NCBI GenBank assembly: GCA_045578845.1
Contig: JAZNLA010000053.1
Location: forward strand, 12,786 to 76,785
Source of the DNA: UMGS172 sp045578845
GTDB lineage: Bacteria > Bacillota > Clostridia > Oscillospirales > Acutalibacteraceae
Direction of reading: 5' to 3'
Length of the DNA: 64,000 bases
Below, piece by piece: positions 1 to 7,350 of this stretch; position 1 is the stretch's first letter; every line of letters begins with the position of its first letter. A program made the position numbers and the translations under genes. Below the pieces are notes generated by a model. That model worked only from the letters and a program-made list of their open reading frames with translations, had not been told where the DNA came from and did not search any database.

Positions 1-1
1 A

Positions 2-448
2 CTTGAAACGGGCAAAAAGCGTCTTTATTTGGCGGCATTGTTACAGTACACTTTACCCGGTATTCCATCACTTTACTACGGTGACGAGGCAGGTGTAGAA
101 GGATACGGCGACCCGTTTTGCCGCGGATTTTTTCCTTGGGGCAACGAAGACCCCTATCTTTTGGAGTATTATAAAAAATTGGGTCAATTTCGCCGTTCAT
201 GTGAAGCATTCAAAAACGGCGAATTTGTCCCCTTAATGCCCGGACTCGGACTTTTCGCGTATGAAAGACGGTGCAAGCAGGACCGCGTACTCATAGCCGT
301 AAACCGTTGGCATGACGCCGACTACTTAGATGTATCAAATGAATGGGAAAACGCCGAGGTTATATTCGGCTATCTTCCCCAAAACGGCAAGGTGCAGGTT
401 GACGGCCGAGGTTTTACGGTGCTTAAATTAAATAACAAAATAAAATAG
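2..448 (+). CDS. GH13 alpha-glycosidase, C-terminal part (cut by window edge)
   Basis: C-terminal 148 residues of a glycoside hydrolase family 13 enzyme of the neopullulanase/maltogenic amylase type, which cleaves alpha-glucans or maltodextrins. The reading frame is open to the left edge (first full codon at 2), so the gene begins outside the window and a TTG at 29 is not its start. The segment IPSLYYGDEAG followed by G-DP-R-F-W is the conserved region at the end of the catalytic barrel. After about residue 70 comes the C-terminal beta domain, ending in short beta-like stretches. A strong bidirectional terminator overlaps the stop codon and separates it from the converging ABC genes. The family is sure; the exact substrate cannot be judged from this fragment. 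Confidence 0.85.
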   Translation, partial: LETGKKRLYLAALLQYTLPGIPSLYYGDEAGVEGYGDPFCRGFFPWGNEDPYLLEYYKKLGQFRRSCEAFKNGEFVPLMPGLGLFAYERRCKQDRVLIAVNRWHDADYLDVSNEWENAEVIFGYLPQNGKVQVDGRGFTVLKLNNKIK

Positions 449-474
449 TAGTTGTGTTACACAACTACTATTTT
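442..474. terminator. Bidirectional intrinsic terminator
   Basis: Near-perfect 13-14 bp inverted repeat (AAATAGTAGTTGT / ACAACTACTATTT) with a GTTAC loop. It is flanked by A-runs on the left and T-runs on the right, so it can end transcription from both the GH13 gene (plus) and the ABC operon (minus). It overlaps the GH13 stop codon and touches the stop of the ATPase gene. Confidence 0.9.
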
Positions 475-1041
475 TTACATTTTGACAGTTCTTGCACCGA
501 GCAATTCGGCGTCTTCTTTTACGTGGCTTGCGAGCAAAATGGGTATGCCTTTGTCTAAAACTTCACGTTTTAACATAAGGGCTAATTTTTGCTTGTTTTC
601 CTTATCTATTCCGTTAAACGGCTCATCTAAAATAAACACATCACCCGAAAATGCAACCGCCCTTACTATTGCGGCACGTCGGCTCATGCCGCCGCTCAAA
701 TCCCTTACTTTTTTAGTGTAGGCGTCACCCAAACCTATTTCACTTAGCAGTGACAAAACATAAGGCTCTTTATCTTTTTTTACGGGCAGCATAACATTGC
801 TTTTAAGCGAAAGATATGTCAGTAACCTATCCTCTTGGAATACTACCGACAGTTTTTTTGGCACTATTATCTGTCCGCTGTCAGGCGTGAGTAATCCGCA
901 AATCAGTTTAAACACCGTACTTTTTCCGCAACCCGACGGTCCCGACAAAAGCACACATTCACCCTTTTCAACTTTTAGCGAAAAATCTTTTAGGACTTCC
1001 TGCTCACCGTATGAAAAGGAAATGTTTTTAAGTTCTATCAT
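475..1041 (-). CDS. ABC transporter ATP-binding protein (SsuB/TauB-like)
   Basis: ATPase subunit of a nitrate/sulfonate/taurine-type ABC importer, about 188 residues. Walker A GPSGCGKST, a Q-loop (VFQEDR), the signature LSGGMSRR, Walker B VFILDEP and the H-loop ASH are all present, so it should hydrolyse ATP. It is short for the family (usually 230-260) because the C-terminal tail is missing. I chose the ATG at 1041, which overlaps the permease stop as ATGA and has AAAGGAA about 9 nt upstream; an ATG at 1050 would add three residues. It is the last gene of the regulator/SBP/permease/ATPase operon. The transported compound is unknown. Confidence 0.88.
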   Translation of the reverse strand: MIELKNISFSYGEQEVLKDFSLKVEKGECVLLSGPSGCGKSTVFKLICGLLTPDSGQIIVPKKLSVVFQEDRLLTYLSLKSNVMLPVKKDKEPYVLSLLSEIGLGDAYTKKVRDLSGGMSRRAAIVRAVAFSGDVFILDEPFNGIDKENKQKLALMLKREVLDKGIPILLASHVKEDAELLGARTVKM

Positions 1042-1838
1042 ACCTGCCATTTCCTTTCTAAAACATATCGGCTTATGGCTTTAAGCACAAATTCAAATAC
1101 CAGACTTAAAAGTACAACGGTTAAGGTTACGGCATAAACGGTGCTGAAATCAATAAGACCTTTGCCTTCCATGAGTATGGTGCCGAGTGCTACTGCAGGC
1201 TCACAGATAACTTCGGCGGCGATACCCGATTTCCATGCAAAACCTAATGCCGTTACCGACGAAGTAAGCAACGCCCCGCCTATTGACGGTAATTTTATAA
1301 ATAAAAATATTTTAAACCCATTAAATTTGTAAACTTCTGCCATTTCGAGCAATGGGCGGTCGGCACTTTTAAGTCCGTCCAGGACTGTCTGCCAAACTAT
1401 GGGTGTTACCATTAAAGCGACTATTGTGACGGGCAAAAGGTCACTTTCGAAAAGCGAGAAAAACAAAATGGTAATTGCCACAACCGGAACAGCTCTTATA
1501 ACCTTAATAAGCGGTGACAAAACATAGTCGGCCGCTTTAAATACGGCGGTCAGAACACCTGACAAAAATCCCGCTGTACAACCTACTGTAAAACCTATGA
1601 ATATTCTTATAAGCGACCTTAAAACCGCCCTTAAAAACTCCGAGGTCAATACTATCTCCCACCATTTTAAAAATACTGTCCAAGGTCTTGGTAAGAGTAA
1701 TAGCATGAGTTCATTATTTTGTGAAATTATAAGTGCCGCTATATCCCACACAAACACCCAAAGGGCGGTCACAAGTACCGCCCTTAATATTTTCTTTAAA
1801 ATTTTAATTAACTCAGTTTGCCTCGTAGTAGAAATCAT
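1038..1838 (-). CDS. ABC transporter permease (SsuC/TauC-like)
   Basis: Integral membrane permease of about 266 residues with five to six hydrophobic segments and an EAA-like cytoplasmic loop near residues 165-190 (EMAEVYKFNG...KLPSIGGALL), which contacts the ATPase. The start was placed at the ATG at 1838, with GGAGGGG about 12 nt upstream. The longer open frame to 1892 runs inside the binding-protein gene and is not used. This start gives a 26 bp overlap with the upstream gene, and the 3' end overlaps the ATPase start by four bases, so translation is probably coupled. Confidence 0.86.
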   Translation of the reverse strand: MISTTRQTELIKILKKILRAVLVTALWVFVWDIAALIISQNNELMLLLLPRPWTVFLKWWEIVLTSEFLRAVLRSLIRIFIGFTVGCTAGFLSGVLTAVFKAADYVLSPLIKVIRAVPVVAITILFFSLFESDLLPVTIVALMVTPIVWQTVLDGLKSADRPLLEMAEVYKFNGFKIFLFIKLPSIGGALLTSSVTALGFAWKSGIAAEVICEPAVALGTILMEGKGLIDFSTVYAVTLTVVLLSLVFEFVLKAISRYVLERKWQV

Positions 1839-2790
1839 CAGCAGGCATTTCCCCTCCGATAGATTTTGGGTCGGCTTTGAAAAGTACATCAAAATAGCCG
1901 TTTACATTGGTTTTCATTTCACTTCCCTTTACGAAACAGAGGTTGCAGGTAGGGATTGCTTTTTTGGCTATAGCCTCAGAAGCGGTGATTTTATAGGTTG
2001 CACAGTGCTTTGCCGCCTCGTCAACATTAGTTGTTGCAAATTCTATGGATTTTTGATATTCTTCTAAGAATTTTTCAACTGCGGCAGTGTTCTCTTTTAC
2101 ATATGAGTCAAGTGCTATAACACAACCCATCATAAGTTTTGTGTCGGACACATTGCTCCACTCGTCATTAATGCTAAGTGCTCTTCTGAGTGCGGTATTT
2201 TTTACCATGACGGTTGTTGCGGCAGGCTCGGGTGCTAAAGCAACCTCGGCTTCGCCGCTGACTAACTTTTGAACAAGGTCTTCGCTCGAAACAAACTCCA
2301 CCGTAACATCGGTACCCATAGTAAGACCGTTTTTCTCTAAAATGTATTTTAAAATAAATTCGGGGTTTTGACCCTTACCGGTCGAATATATTTTTTTGCC
2401 CTTTAAATCGGCAATACTCTTAATAGTGTCGCCCTTTTCAAGAATTGACAGCACCCCGTAGGTGTTGACCGCTAAAATTCTTACTTTGCCTTCGGTTTTA
2501 TTATAAAGAGTTGCGGCAACATTGGTCGGCACCGAGGCAATATTGATTTCGCCGTTTATAAATTTAGGGTTGATTTCGGTAGCGGCAGCGGCAACCGTAA
2601 ATGTATAGTTATTGTCGGTATTTTTCTCGGCACTCAAAGCCATAAGTTTTGCCATGCCGACACCTGTAGGACCGGTCATGCATGCAACCGTCATATCGGC
2701 GGGCGTGTATTCATTTTCGCCGCAAGCGGTAAAACAAACGAATGTTAAAATAAGCACAATGCATAAGATAATTGATGTTAATTTTTTCAT
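1813..2790 (-). CDS. ABC transporter substrate-binding lipoprotein
   Basis: Solute-binding protein of 325 residues with a lipoprotein signal peptide: basic start MKK, a hydrophobic core, and the lipobox FTAC (lipidated Cys at about residue 22). The mature part resembles the NMT1/SsuA-like binding fold used for sulfonates, nitrate, pyrimidine precursors and similar small molecules, including the recurring GKKIYSTGKG segment that lines the pocket in this family. It is the second gene of the operon, directly after the Crp/Fnr-type regulator (2 bp gap), so it is probably made in response to the ligand of that regulator. The ligand is not identifiable from sequence. Confidence 0.85.
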   Translation of the reverse strand: MKKLTSIILCIVLILTFVCFTACGENEYTPADMTVACMTGPTGVGMAKLMALSAEKNTDNNYTFTVAAAATEINPKFINGEINIASVPTNVAATLYNKTEGKVRILAVNTYGVLSILEKGDTIKSIADLKGKKIYSTGKGQNPEFILKYILEKNGLTMGTDVTVEFVSSEDLVQKLVSGEAEVALAPEPAATTVMVKNTALRRALSINDEWSNVSDTKLMMGCVIALDSYVKENTAAVEKFLEEYQKSIEFATTNVDEAAKHCATYKITASEAIAKKAIPTCNLCFVKGSEMKTNVNGYFDVLFKADPKSIGGEMPADDFYYEAN

Positions 2791-2792
2791 TT

Positions 2793-3407
2793 TTAATTTC
2801 TCCTTAAATTAACTGTGATTTGATTATTATTTCTCGTTATCAGTCCGTTTTCACAAAGTGCACTAAGTCCTCTGTAAAGACTTGTCCGCCCGATTTTAAG
2901 TCTGCGTGCAAGTTCCGCCATTTTAAAATCAAATTTCACTATACCGTCACCGTCGGCCGCCGACACAAGATATTCGTAAATTTTGTGTTCGGTACTGCCC
3001 GCCGTAAAGGCGTCAATCCGTCGGTTTAAAAACCTTATTCGGTCGCTTAAAAACGCGATATAGTTAAGTGCCGTTTTGGGAAACTCGGTAAAAATCTTTC
3101 TTAAAATCTCTTCGGAAATATAAATAACGCTGCCATTTTCTTCGGCAACTACACTTGAAAACCCTTCTTCCCATGAGCCGAAAACCGACGCGGCACCAAA
3201 AACTTCACCCGCACTTATAGTTCTCACGGTGACCTCTTCGCCTGTACCGCCCCGACGCAGTACCGCCGCCTTACCGCGGCAAAGTACCGCAAGGCGGCCC
3301 GTTTTATAAAGGTCATCACCCTTAATGAATGTTTCGGGTGTGCCTAAAATTTTCTCAATTTGCTGTTGCTCTTCTTCATTTAAGCCGTCAAACAAAAAGC
3401 AGTTCAT
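2793..3407 (-). CDS. Crp/Fnr-family transcriptional regulator
   Basis: 204-residue regulator with an N-terminal cyclic-nucleotide-binding-like beta barrel (about residues 15-115, including GEVFGAASVFG) and a C-terminal winged helix (about 130-204) with the recognition helix GRTSLYRGLSAL. The cysteine pattern that binds a 4Fe-4S cluster in Fnr is absent, and the cAMP-contact motif of Crp is not obvious, so the effector is unknown. GAGGTGA lies 4 nt before the ATG. It is the first gene of the ABC importer operon, and a perfect palindrome lies between its promoter and start codon. This suggests autoregulation together with the transporter. Confidence 0.88.
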   Translation of the reverse strand: MNCFLFDGLNEEEQQQIEKILGTPETFIKGDDLYKTGRLAVLCRGKAAVLRRGGTGEEVTVRTISAGEVFGAASVFGSWEEGFSSVVAEENGSVIYISEEILRKIFTEFPKTALNYIAFLSDRIRFLNRRIDAFTAGSTEHKIYEYLVSAADGDGIVKFDFKMAELARRLKIGRTSLYRGLSALCENGLITRNNNQITVNLRRN

Positions 3408-3424
3408 TATTTCACCTCAAAAAC

Positions 3425-3440
3425 TGTTCCAAATGGAACA
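3425..3440 (-). promoter_or_regulatory. Palindromic operator for the Crp/Fnr-type regulator
   Basis: Perfect inverted repeat TGTTCC-N4-GGAACA. It sits about 14 bp downstream of the -10 box and about 18 bp before the start codon, where a bound protein would block transcription. The spacing matches Crp/Fnr sites, but the half-site differs from both TGTGA and TTGAT. It was seen directly; assigning it to the adjacent regulator is inference. Confidence 0.7.
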
Positions 3441-3453
3441 CTTTTGTATATGT

Positions 3454-3482
3454 ATTATAATACCGAACCCTTAAAAAATCAA
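3454..3482 (-). promoter_or_regulatory. Sigma-A promoter of the regulator/ABC operon
   Basis: Minus strand -35 TTGATT and -10 TATAAT with a 17 bp spacer, located upstream of the TGTTCC-N4-GGAACA operator and the regulator gene. Confidence 0.78.
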
Positions 3483-3542
3483 GTGTTTTTTGATAATTTT
3501 TTAACAATATTTATTGACACAAAGACGCTGTCCCCGCCACAC

Positions 3543-3571
3543 TTGAAAATTGTATTATAAAGTGTTATATT
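3543..3571 (+). promoter_or_regulatory. Sigma-A promoter for the structured leader/DUF1653
   Basis: Plus strand -35 TTGAAA and -10 TATATT with a 17 bp spacer. Transcription would begin near 3578, just before the structured leader, and run into the DUF1653 gene. Confidence 0.65.
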
Positions 3572-3577
3572 ATAGGT

Positions 3578-3655
3578 AGCAAAAGCCTCCAGTAAAGGCA
3601 ATGACAGATGGATAGAAAATTATCCTTTCCCCTAACAAGGGAGGCTGTAAAATTT
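3578..3655 (+). ncRNA. Structured leader or small RNA of unknown class
   Basis: The leader is closed by a long-range stem (AGCCTCC near 3586 with GGAGGCT near 3645). It encloses smaller hairpins, for example GGATA/TATCC around 3610-3625 and CCC/GGG around 3633-3645. It lies right after a good promoter and about 60 nt before the DUF1653 ribosome binding site, with no terminator between. I could not match it to a riboswitch class I know (TPP, SAM, lysine, purine, THF, fluoride, guanidine, c-di-GMP were considered). It may be a cis-regulatory leader or a processed small RNA. Confidence 0.4.
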
Positions 3656-3714
3656 CAAATTACATCTTAGCACAACCCTATATTAAATTAAAAACTAAAC
3701 GTCGAGGTGGGAAT

Positions 3715-3935
3715 ATGGCTGAAAGTGATATAAAATTAGGTATTTACCGTCATTTTAAGGGCAACGAATACGAGGTACTTTTTATTGCACTCGACTCGGA
3801 AACGCTGGAAGAAAAAATAGTCTACCGAGACATCAATAAAGGAACTGTTTGGTTAGATCAAAATGTATGTGGAATGAAACGGTCGAACGTGACGGTAAAA
3901 CATTCAAAAGATTTACATTTATAAACAAAAAATAA
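3715..3935 (+). pseudogene. DUF1653 family protein, broken by a 1-base frameshift
   Basis: Small cytoplasmic DUF1653 protein of unknown function. The start is good (GAGGTGG before the ATG), and the first 46 residues follow the family: Y-RHFKGNEYEVLFIA-DSETLEEKIVYRD-NKGTVW. After the Trp codon at 3850-3852 the frame becomes unlike the family and stops at 3924. Shifting by one base there restores the expected ending (R-S-K-C-MWNETVERDGKTF-K-RFTF) up to a stop at 3933-3935, so one base, probably a G of TGGG, has been lost. Either a recent mutation or an assembly/sequencing error is possible. No slippery heptamer for programmed frameshifting is visible. Confidence 0.8.
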
Positions 3936-3937
3936 AA

Positions 3938-3968
3938 ACTCGGTGTAATATACACCGAGTTTTTGTTT
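3938..3968. terminator. Bidirectional intrinsic terminator
   Basis: Ten-base inverted repeat ACTCGGTGTA / TACACCGAGT with a 3-base loop, an A-run to the left and TTTTGTTTT to the right. It ends the DUF1653 transcript (plus) and, on the other strand, the trpB transcript. Confidence 0.85.
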
Positions 3969-5185
3969 TACCTTATTCCGTAATTTTCAAGGATATAATC
4001 CATATCCTTATCGCCTCTGCCCGAAAGGTTGAGAAGTATCGAGCCGTTATCCATTTCCTTTGCAAGGCGGATTGCGTGTGCAACAGCGTGACTGCTTTCG
4101 ATAGCGGGGATAATGCCTTCCATACGAGAAAGTTTAAAGAAAGCGTCAACCGCCTCGTCGTCGGATACAACGTCATACTTAACTCTGCCTAAATCTCTTA
4201 AAAATGCGTGTTCGGGACCCGAAGACGGATAGTCAAGTCCGCTTGCAACCGAGTAAACAGGTGCAGGCTCACCGTTTTCATCTTTAAGCATGATACTGTT
4301 GAAACCGTGCATGATACCCTCTTCACCGTACTGCAAACTTGCGGCGTGATCGCCGAGTTTAGAGCCGCGGCCTAACGGCTCAACGCCGTAAATATCAACA
4401 TAATCATTTAAAAATCCCGAAAAAAATCCCGCGGCGTTAGAGCCGCCGCCCACACAGGCGGTAATAACATCAGGTAGGTGTCCTGTCATTTCCAAGAACT
4501 GTTCCCTTGCTTCAATGCCGACAACGTGCTGGAAGTCGCGGACCATCATGGGGAACGGGTGGGGACCTAAAACCGAGCCGATACAGTAAATGCAGTCCTT
4601 GTACTCTTTGCTGTATGCCTCAAAAGCGGCATCAACCGCCTCTTTCAAAGTGGCAAGACCGTGGGTTACTTCGACAACGTTTGCACCTAAAATTTTCATT
4701 CTTGCAACGTTGGGTGCCTGCTTTTTAATATCGACCGAGCCCATGTAAATGTCACATTCCAAGCCGAAAAATGCAGCGGCGGTAGCCAATGCAACACCAT
4801 GCTGACCTGCACCTGTTTCGGCAATAACCTTTTTCTTGCCCATATATTTTGCAAGCAAAGCCTCGCCCATGCAGTGGTTAAGTTTATGAGCACCTGTGTG
4901 ATTTAAATCTTCACGTTTTGCATAAATCTGAACATTGCCGAGCGAGTTACTGAGTCTTTCCAAATGGGTTATAGGGGTAGGTCTGCCTTGAAATTCCTTG
5001 CGGACACGGCGAAGTTCGTTTATAAACTTTCTAGACTGGCAGATTGAAAAATAAGCCTCGGTAATTTCTTTCATGGCGGCCTTTAGTTCTTCCGAAATAT
5101 AACAACCGCCGTATTTCCCGAAATATCCGTCTTTATCGGGGTGATTTTTAAAATAAGTATCAAAATTAACATCATTGTAAATCAT
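3968..5185 (-). CDS. trpB: Tryptophan synthase beta chain
   Basis: TrpB converts indole and serine to tryptophan with PLP. The 405-residue protein has normal length. The PLP lysine lies in HTGAHKLNH, the glutamate of the indole site in AETGAGQHG, the phosphate-binding loop is GGGSNAAG, and the end carries LSGRGDKD. It is the TrpB1 type, normally paired with TrpA. However, no trpA, trpC or other trp gene is next to it; it stands alone behind a tryptophan T-box. It may pair with a TrpA encoded elsewhere or use free indole. Confidence 0.96.
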   Translation of the reverse strand: MIYNDVNFDTYFKNHPDKDGYFGKYGGCYISEELKAAMKEITEAYFSICQSRKFINELRRVRKEFQGRPTPITHLERLSNSLGNVQIYAKREDLNHTGAHKLNHCMGEALLAKYMGKKKVIAETGAGQHGVALATAAAFFGLECDIYMGSVDIKKQAPNVARMKILGANVVEVTHGLATLKEAVDAAFEAYSKEYKDCIYCIGSVLGPHPFPMMVRDFQHVVGIEAREQFLEMTGHLPDVITACVGGGSNAAGFFSGFLNDYVDIYGVEPLGRGSKLGDHAASLQYGEEGIMHGFNSIMLKDENGEPAPVYSVASGLDYPSSGPEHAFLRDLGRVKYDVVSDDEAVDAFFKLSRMEGIIPAIESSHAVAHAIRLAKEMDNGSILLNLSGRGDKDMDYILENYGIR

Positions 5186-5274
5186 AATTATACCTCACTT
5201 AATATTGTATTTTTAAAACCTTACTGTTTCGCCATCGTTTTGTTAAAAGTTGCATACAAATCACCTAAAACATA

Positions 5275-5536
5275 AAAAATCTTGCCCCTAAAATGGGACA
5301 AGATTGAAATTTCCTGCGGTACCACCCAAATTGCCGTAAAACGACCACCTTTGCCTCATACCATAAATAATATGAGCCACACTGTAACGGGTGCGTCCCG
5401 TCGGTTACTACTCGTAAAAACTTTCGACCGCCCTCATAAGTCCATTCGCCTTAATGCCCGTTATCGCCTTTACACCGTCGGCAACTCTCTTTAAACACAC
5501 AAAAAGGTTACTACTCTTAATCTCAGGTTTCTTTTT
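5275..5536 (-). promoter_or_regulatory. T-box leader, tryptophan-specific
   Basis: Transcribed leader of about 260 nt before trpB. It holds an AGTA/AGAGAG-type stem I, the conserved T-box core GGGTGGTACCGCAGG (plus strand 5313-5327) and a terminator stem (5281-5302) followed by a U-run. In the specifier region the sequence GAATGGAC gives the codon TGG (5442-5444), so uncharged tRNA-Trp is the expected ligand, which agrees with the downstream trpB. Without uncharged tRNA the terminator forms; with it the antiterminator forms and trpB is read. Confidence 0.93.
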
Positions 5537-5541
5537 TTTGA

Positions 5542-5570
5542 ATCATACCACTAATTTTTAAAATTGTCAA
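5542..5570 (-). promoter_or_regulatory. Promoter of the trpB T-box transcript
   Basis: Consensus -35 TTGACA and -10 TATGAT on the minus strand with a 17 bp spacer, placing the transcription start at the 5' end of the T-box leader. Confidence 0.85.
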
Positions 5571-5602
5571 GTCCTTGCATAAAATTTGCAAACTGCCAAT
5601 TT

Positions 5603-6271
5603 TTAATCCATGTGTTTTCCGTAAACTGCGGGGATTTTACCGACTATAACGGCACCTACGGCGGTTAAAATGATTTCGGGTATCATATAAAGTCCGTTAT
5701 AAATTACCGAATAGAACAAAGACAGTGCAAATCCCGAATATTGTTCGAGTACTGCGGCACCGAACTCACCGCCCATAACGTCGGTAAACCACCACTCGGC
5801 CCAAGAGCCGAAGAAGACCGCACCCGACAAAATATGGCAAAGATACCTTGCCCCCAGTCCAACAATTCCACCTAAGCAAAGTGCAGTCGCAGGTTTTCCG
5901 CTTTTGCGGAAAAGCCCGCCGAGGCAAAGCACGCTGTACGCCAAAACATAGTCGATAAAGCAAATAAGAAGTGCTTTCCACAACACTTGTTGGTTGTCAC
6001 CCGGCAAGAAAAATGCACTTACCGTATTAAAACCTGTGAACATCTGCAGTACCGAATAAATTACGCTTGAACCTAAACCCCATACTATTCCGTAACGGTA
6101 GGCAATTAAAACTACTGGCAGCATACTTAAAATAGTAATTCCGCCGCCCATGGGCAATTGGAACGGTTGAAAAAGTGACAGCACCGTGCCTAAAGCGATA
6201 AGCACTGCACTTACCACAAGCCGTTCTACATTAAATTTCTTTGCTTTCGGAGTAATTTCTTGATTGTTCAT
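5603..6271 (-). CDS. thiT: ECF transporter S component, thiamine (ThiT)
   Basis: Membrane substrate-binding subunit of an energy-coupling-factor importer, 222 residues with about six hydrophobic segments. It matches ThiT in length, in the PMGGGITILSMLP loop and in the aromatic C-terminal region (GSWAEWW, YNGLYMIPE) that forms the thiamine pocket. The TPP riboswitch directly upstream supports thiamine as the substrate. The shared energizing module (EcfA/A'/T) is not in the window. RBS GAGGAAA precedes the ATG. It is a single-gene unit between the trpB T-box and rsmI. Confidence 0.93.
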   Translation of the reverse strand: MNNQEITPKAKKFNVERLVVSAVLIALGTVLSLFQPFQLPMGGGITILSMLPVVLIAYRYGIVWGLGSSVIYSVLQMFTGFNTVSAFFLPGDNQQVLWKALLICFIDYVLAYSVLCLGGLFRKSGKPATALCLGGIVGLGARYLCHILSGAVFFGSWAEWWFTDVMGGEFGAAVLEQYSGFALSLFYSVIYNGLYMIPEIILTAVGAVIVGKIPAVYGKHMD

Positions 6272-6321
6272 TTTCTATTTCCTCTTTTCTTTAAATTTAA
6301 AATCTCGCAGAAAAGGAAAAT

Positions 6322-6355
6322 AAAAAAAGGCTCATCATGTGCACCTGATGAGCCT
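6322..6355 (-). terminator. Expression-platform terminator of the TPP riboswitch
   Basis: Ten-base stem AGGCTCATCA / TGATGAGCCT followed on the minus strand by a run of T. It lies between the TPP aptamer and thiT, as expected for transcription attenuation when TPP is bound. Confidence 0.9.
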
Positions 6356-6377
6356 AAACTTCTTCTTTTCGAAAAAA

Positions 6378-6463
6378 TCCCTACGGCGGCATTATCCGCA
6401 TCAGGTCAACGGTCAGAACGAAACACGTCCTATCTCAGCCGAGTCAATTCTCAGCACCCTTTT
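6378..6463 (-). promoter_or_regulatory. TPP riboswitch aptamer
   Basis: The thi-box hallmarks are in order on the minus strand: GGGTGCTGAGA, the CTGAGA element, then ACCTGATGCGGATAATGCC and GCCGTAGGGA at the 3' side. It is followed by a terminator and the thiamine transporter gene, so bound TPP should switch thiT off. Confidence 0.96.
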
Positions 6464-6480
6464 CTGTTCAATTTGTATTC

Positions 6481-6508
6481 ATTTTAACATATTCTTTTAT
6501 TTTGTCAA
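6481..6508 (-). promoter_or_regulatory. Promoter of the thiT riboswitch transcript
   Basis: -35 TTGACA and -10 TAAAAT on the minus strand with a 16 bp spacer. The -35 box overlaps the last codons of rsmI, so thiT is transcribed separately. Confidence 0.75.
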
Positions 6509-7341
6509 GTGTTTTTTAGTTCAAGCAACGCTTTGTAAATATCGTTTTTTCTGCCTCCGGTTAAAGCCGCCGCTTCCTTTGCCGCGGCTGAGGGCGACAT
6601 TCCGCCTTCCATAAGTTCAACTGCGGTTTTAATGGGTAAATCTCGGTCGATTTCTTCAGCCGTTTGCTCTTTACCCTTTATTATAAGCACATATTCGCCT
6701 TTTGGCGGCTCTTGTTTATACTTTTTGTCAGCGGCACTAAGGGTTGTCCTCTCAACCGTTTCGTGCAGTTTTGTAAGTTCTTTTACAAGTGCAATTTCGC
6801 GGTCGCCGAACACATTTAACATATCACCCAAAGTTGCCGACAGTTTATGCGGTGCTTCGTAAAAAATCAGTGTCCGAGTATCGTCTTTAACCGCCTCTAA
6901 ATGTTCTTTTCGGCTTGATTTGTTGACCGACAAAAAGCCCTCAAAACAAAACCTGCCCGACGGCAACCCTGAAATTGCAAGTGCGGTAATTACTGCACTG
7001 GGTCCCGGTACCGACTCAACCGCTATATTTCTTTCGTGACAAAGCCTTACCAAGTCTTCACCGGGGTCGGAAATTGCCGGCATACCCGCATCGGTCACAA
7101 TGGCACATACTTCGCCCGCCTCAATGCGGTCAATAATGGTATCCTGCCTTGCACCCTTATTATGTTCATGGTAACTGACCATCTGCTTTTTTATACCGAA
7201 ATGATTAAGCAGTTTAACCGTTACCCGCGTGTCTTCTGCGGCAATGAAATCCACATTACTAAGCACATCTACGGCTCTCGGCGAAAGGTCGCCCAAATTG
7301 CCAATCGGTGTGCCGACAACATATAACTTTCCGCCCAACAA
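6505..7341 (-). CDS. rsmI: 16S rRNA (cytidine1402-2'-O)-methyltransferase
   Basis: RsmI methylates the ribose of C1402 in the 30S decoding centre using SAM. The 278-residue protein shows the family landmarks: LYVVGTPIGNLGD at the N-terminus, AAEDTRVT, VTDAGMPAISDPG and PGPSAVITALAISGLP, then FEGFLSVNK. The start is TTG at 7341 or the adjacent TTG at 7338; AAGGAGGG lies just upstream and its spacing slightly favours the second. It is the last gene of the cysE-cysS-trmN6-rsmI run and follows the trmN6-like gene, the usual Bacillota arrangement. Confidence 0.95.
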   Translation of the reverse strand: MLGGKLYVVGTPIGNLGDLSPRAVDVLSNVDFIAAEDTRVTVKLLNHFGIKKQMVSYHEHNKGARQDTIIDRIEAGEVCAIVTDAGMPAISDPGEDLVRLCHERNIAVESVPGPSAVITALAISGLPSGRFCFEGFLSVNKSSRKEHLEAVKDDTRTLIFYEAPHKLSATLGDMLNVFGDREIALVKELTKLHETVERTTLSAADKKYKQEPPKGEYVLIIKGKEQTAEEIDRDLPIKTAVELMEGGMSPSAAAKEAAALTGGRKNDIYKALLELKNT

Positions 7342-7350
7342 GAGCCCTCC

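Noticed and set aside
29..448. TTG at 29 as start of a short GH13 gene
   Set aside because: The frame is open to the window edge and the sequence begins in mid-domain, so the true start is outside.
3578..3655. Known riboswitch before the DUF1653 gene
   Set aside because: The conserved bases of the TPP, SAM, purine, lysine, THF, fluoride, guanidine and c-di-GMP classes are not there.
3850..3935. Programmed -1 frameshift in the DUF1653 gene
   Set aside because: No slippery heptamer or downstream pseudoknot is visible; a lost base is simpler.
4507..4728. Plus-strand frame inside trpB
   Set aside because: Shadow of a well-supported gene on the other strand, without RBS.
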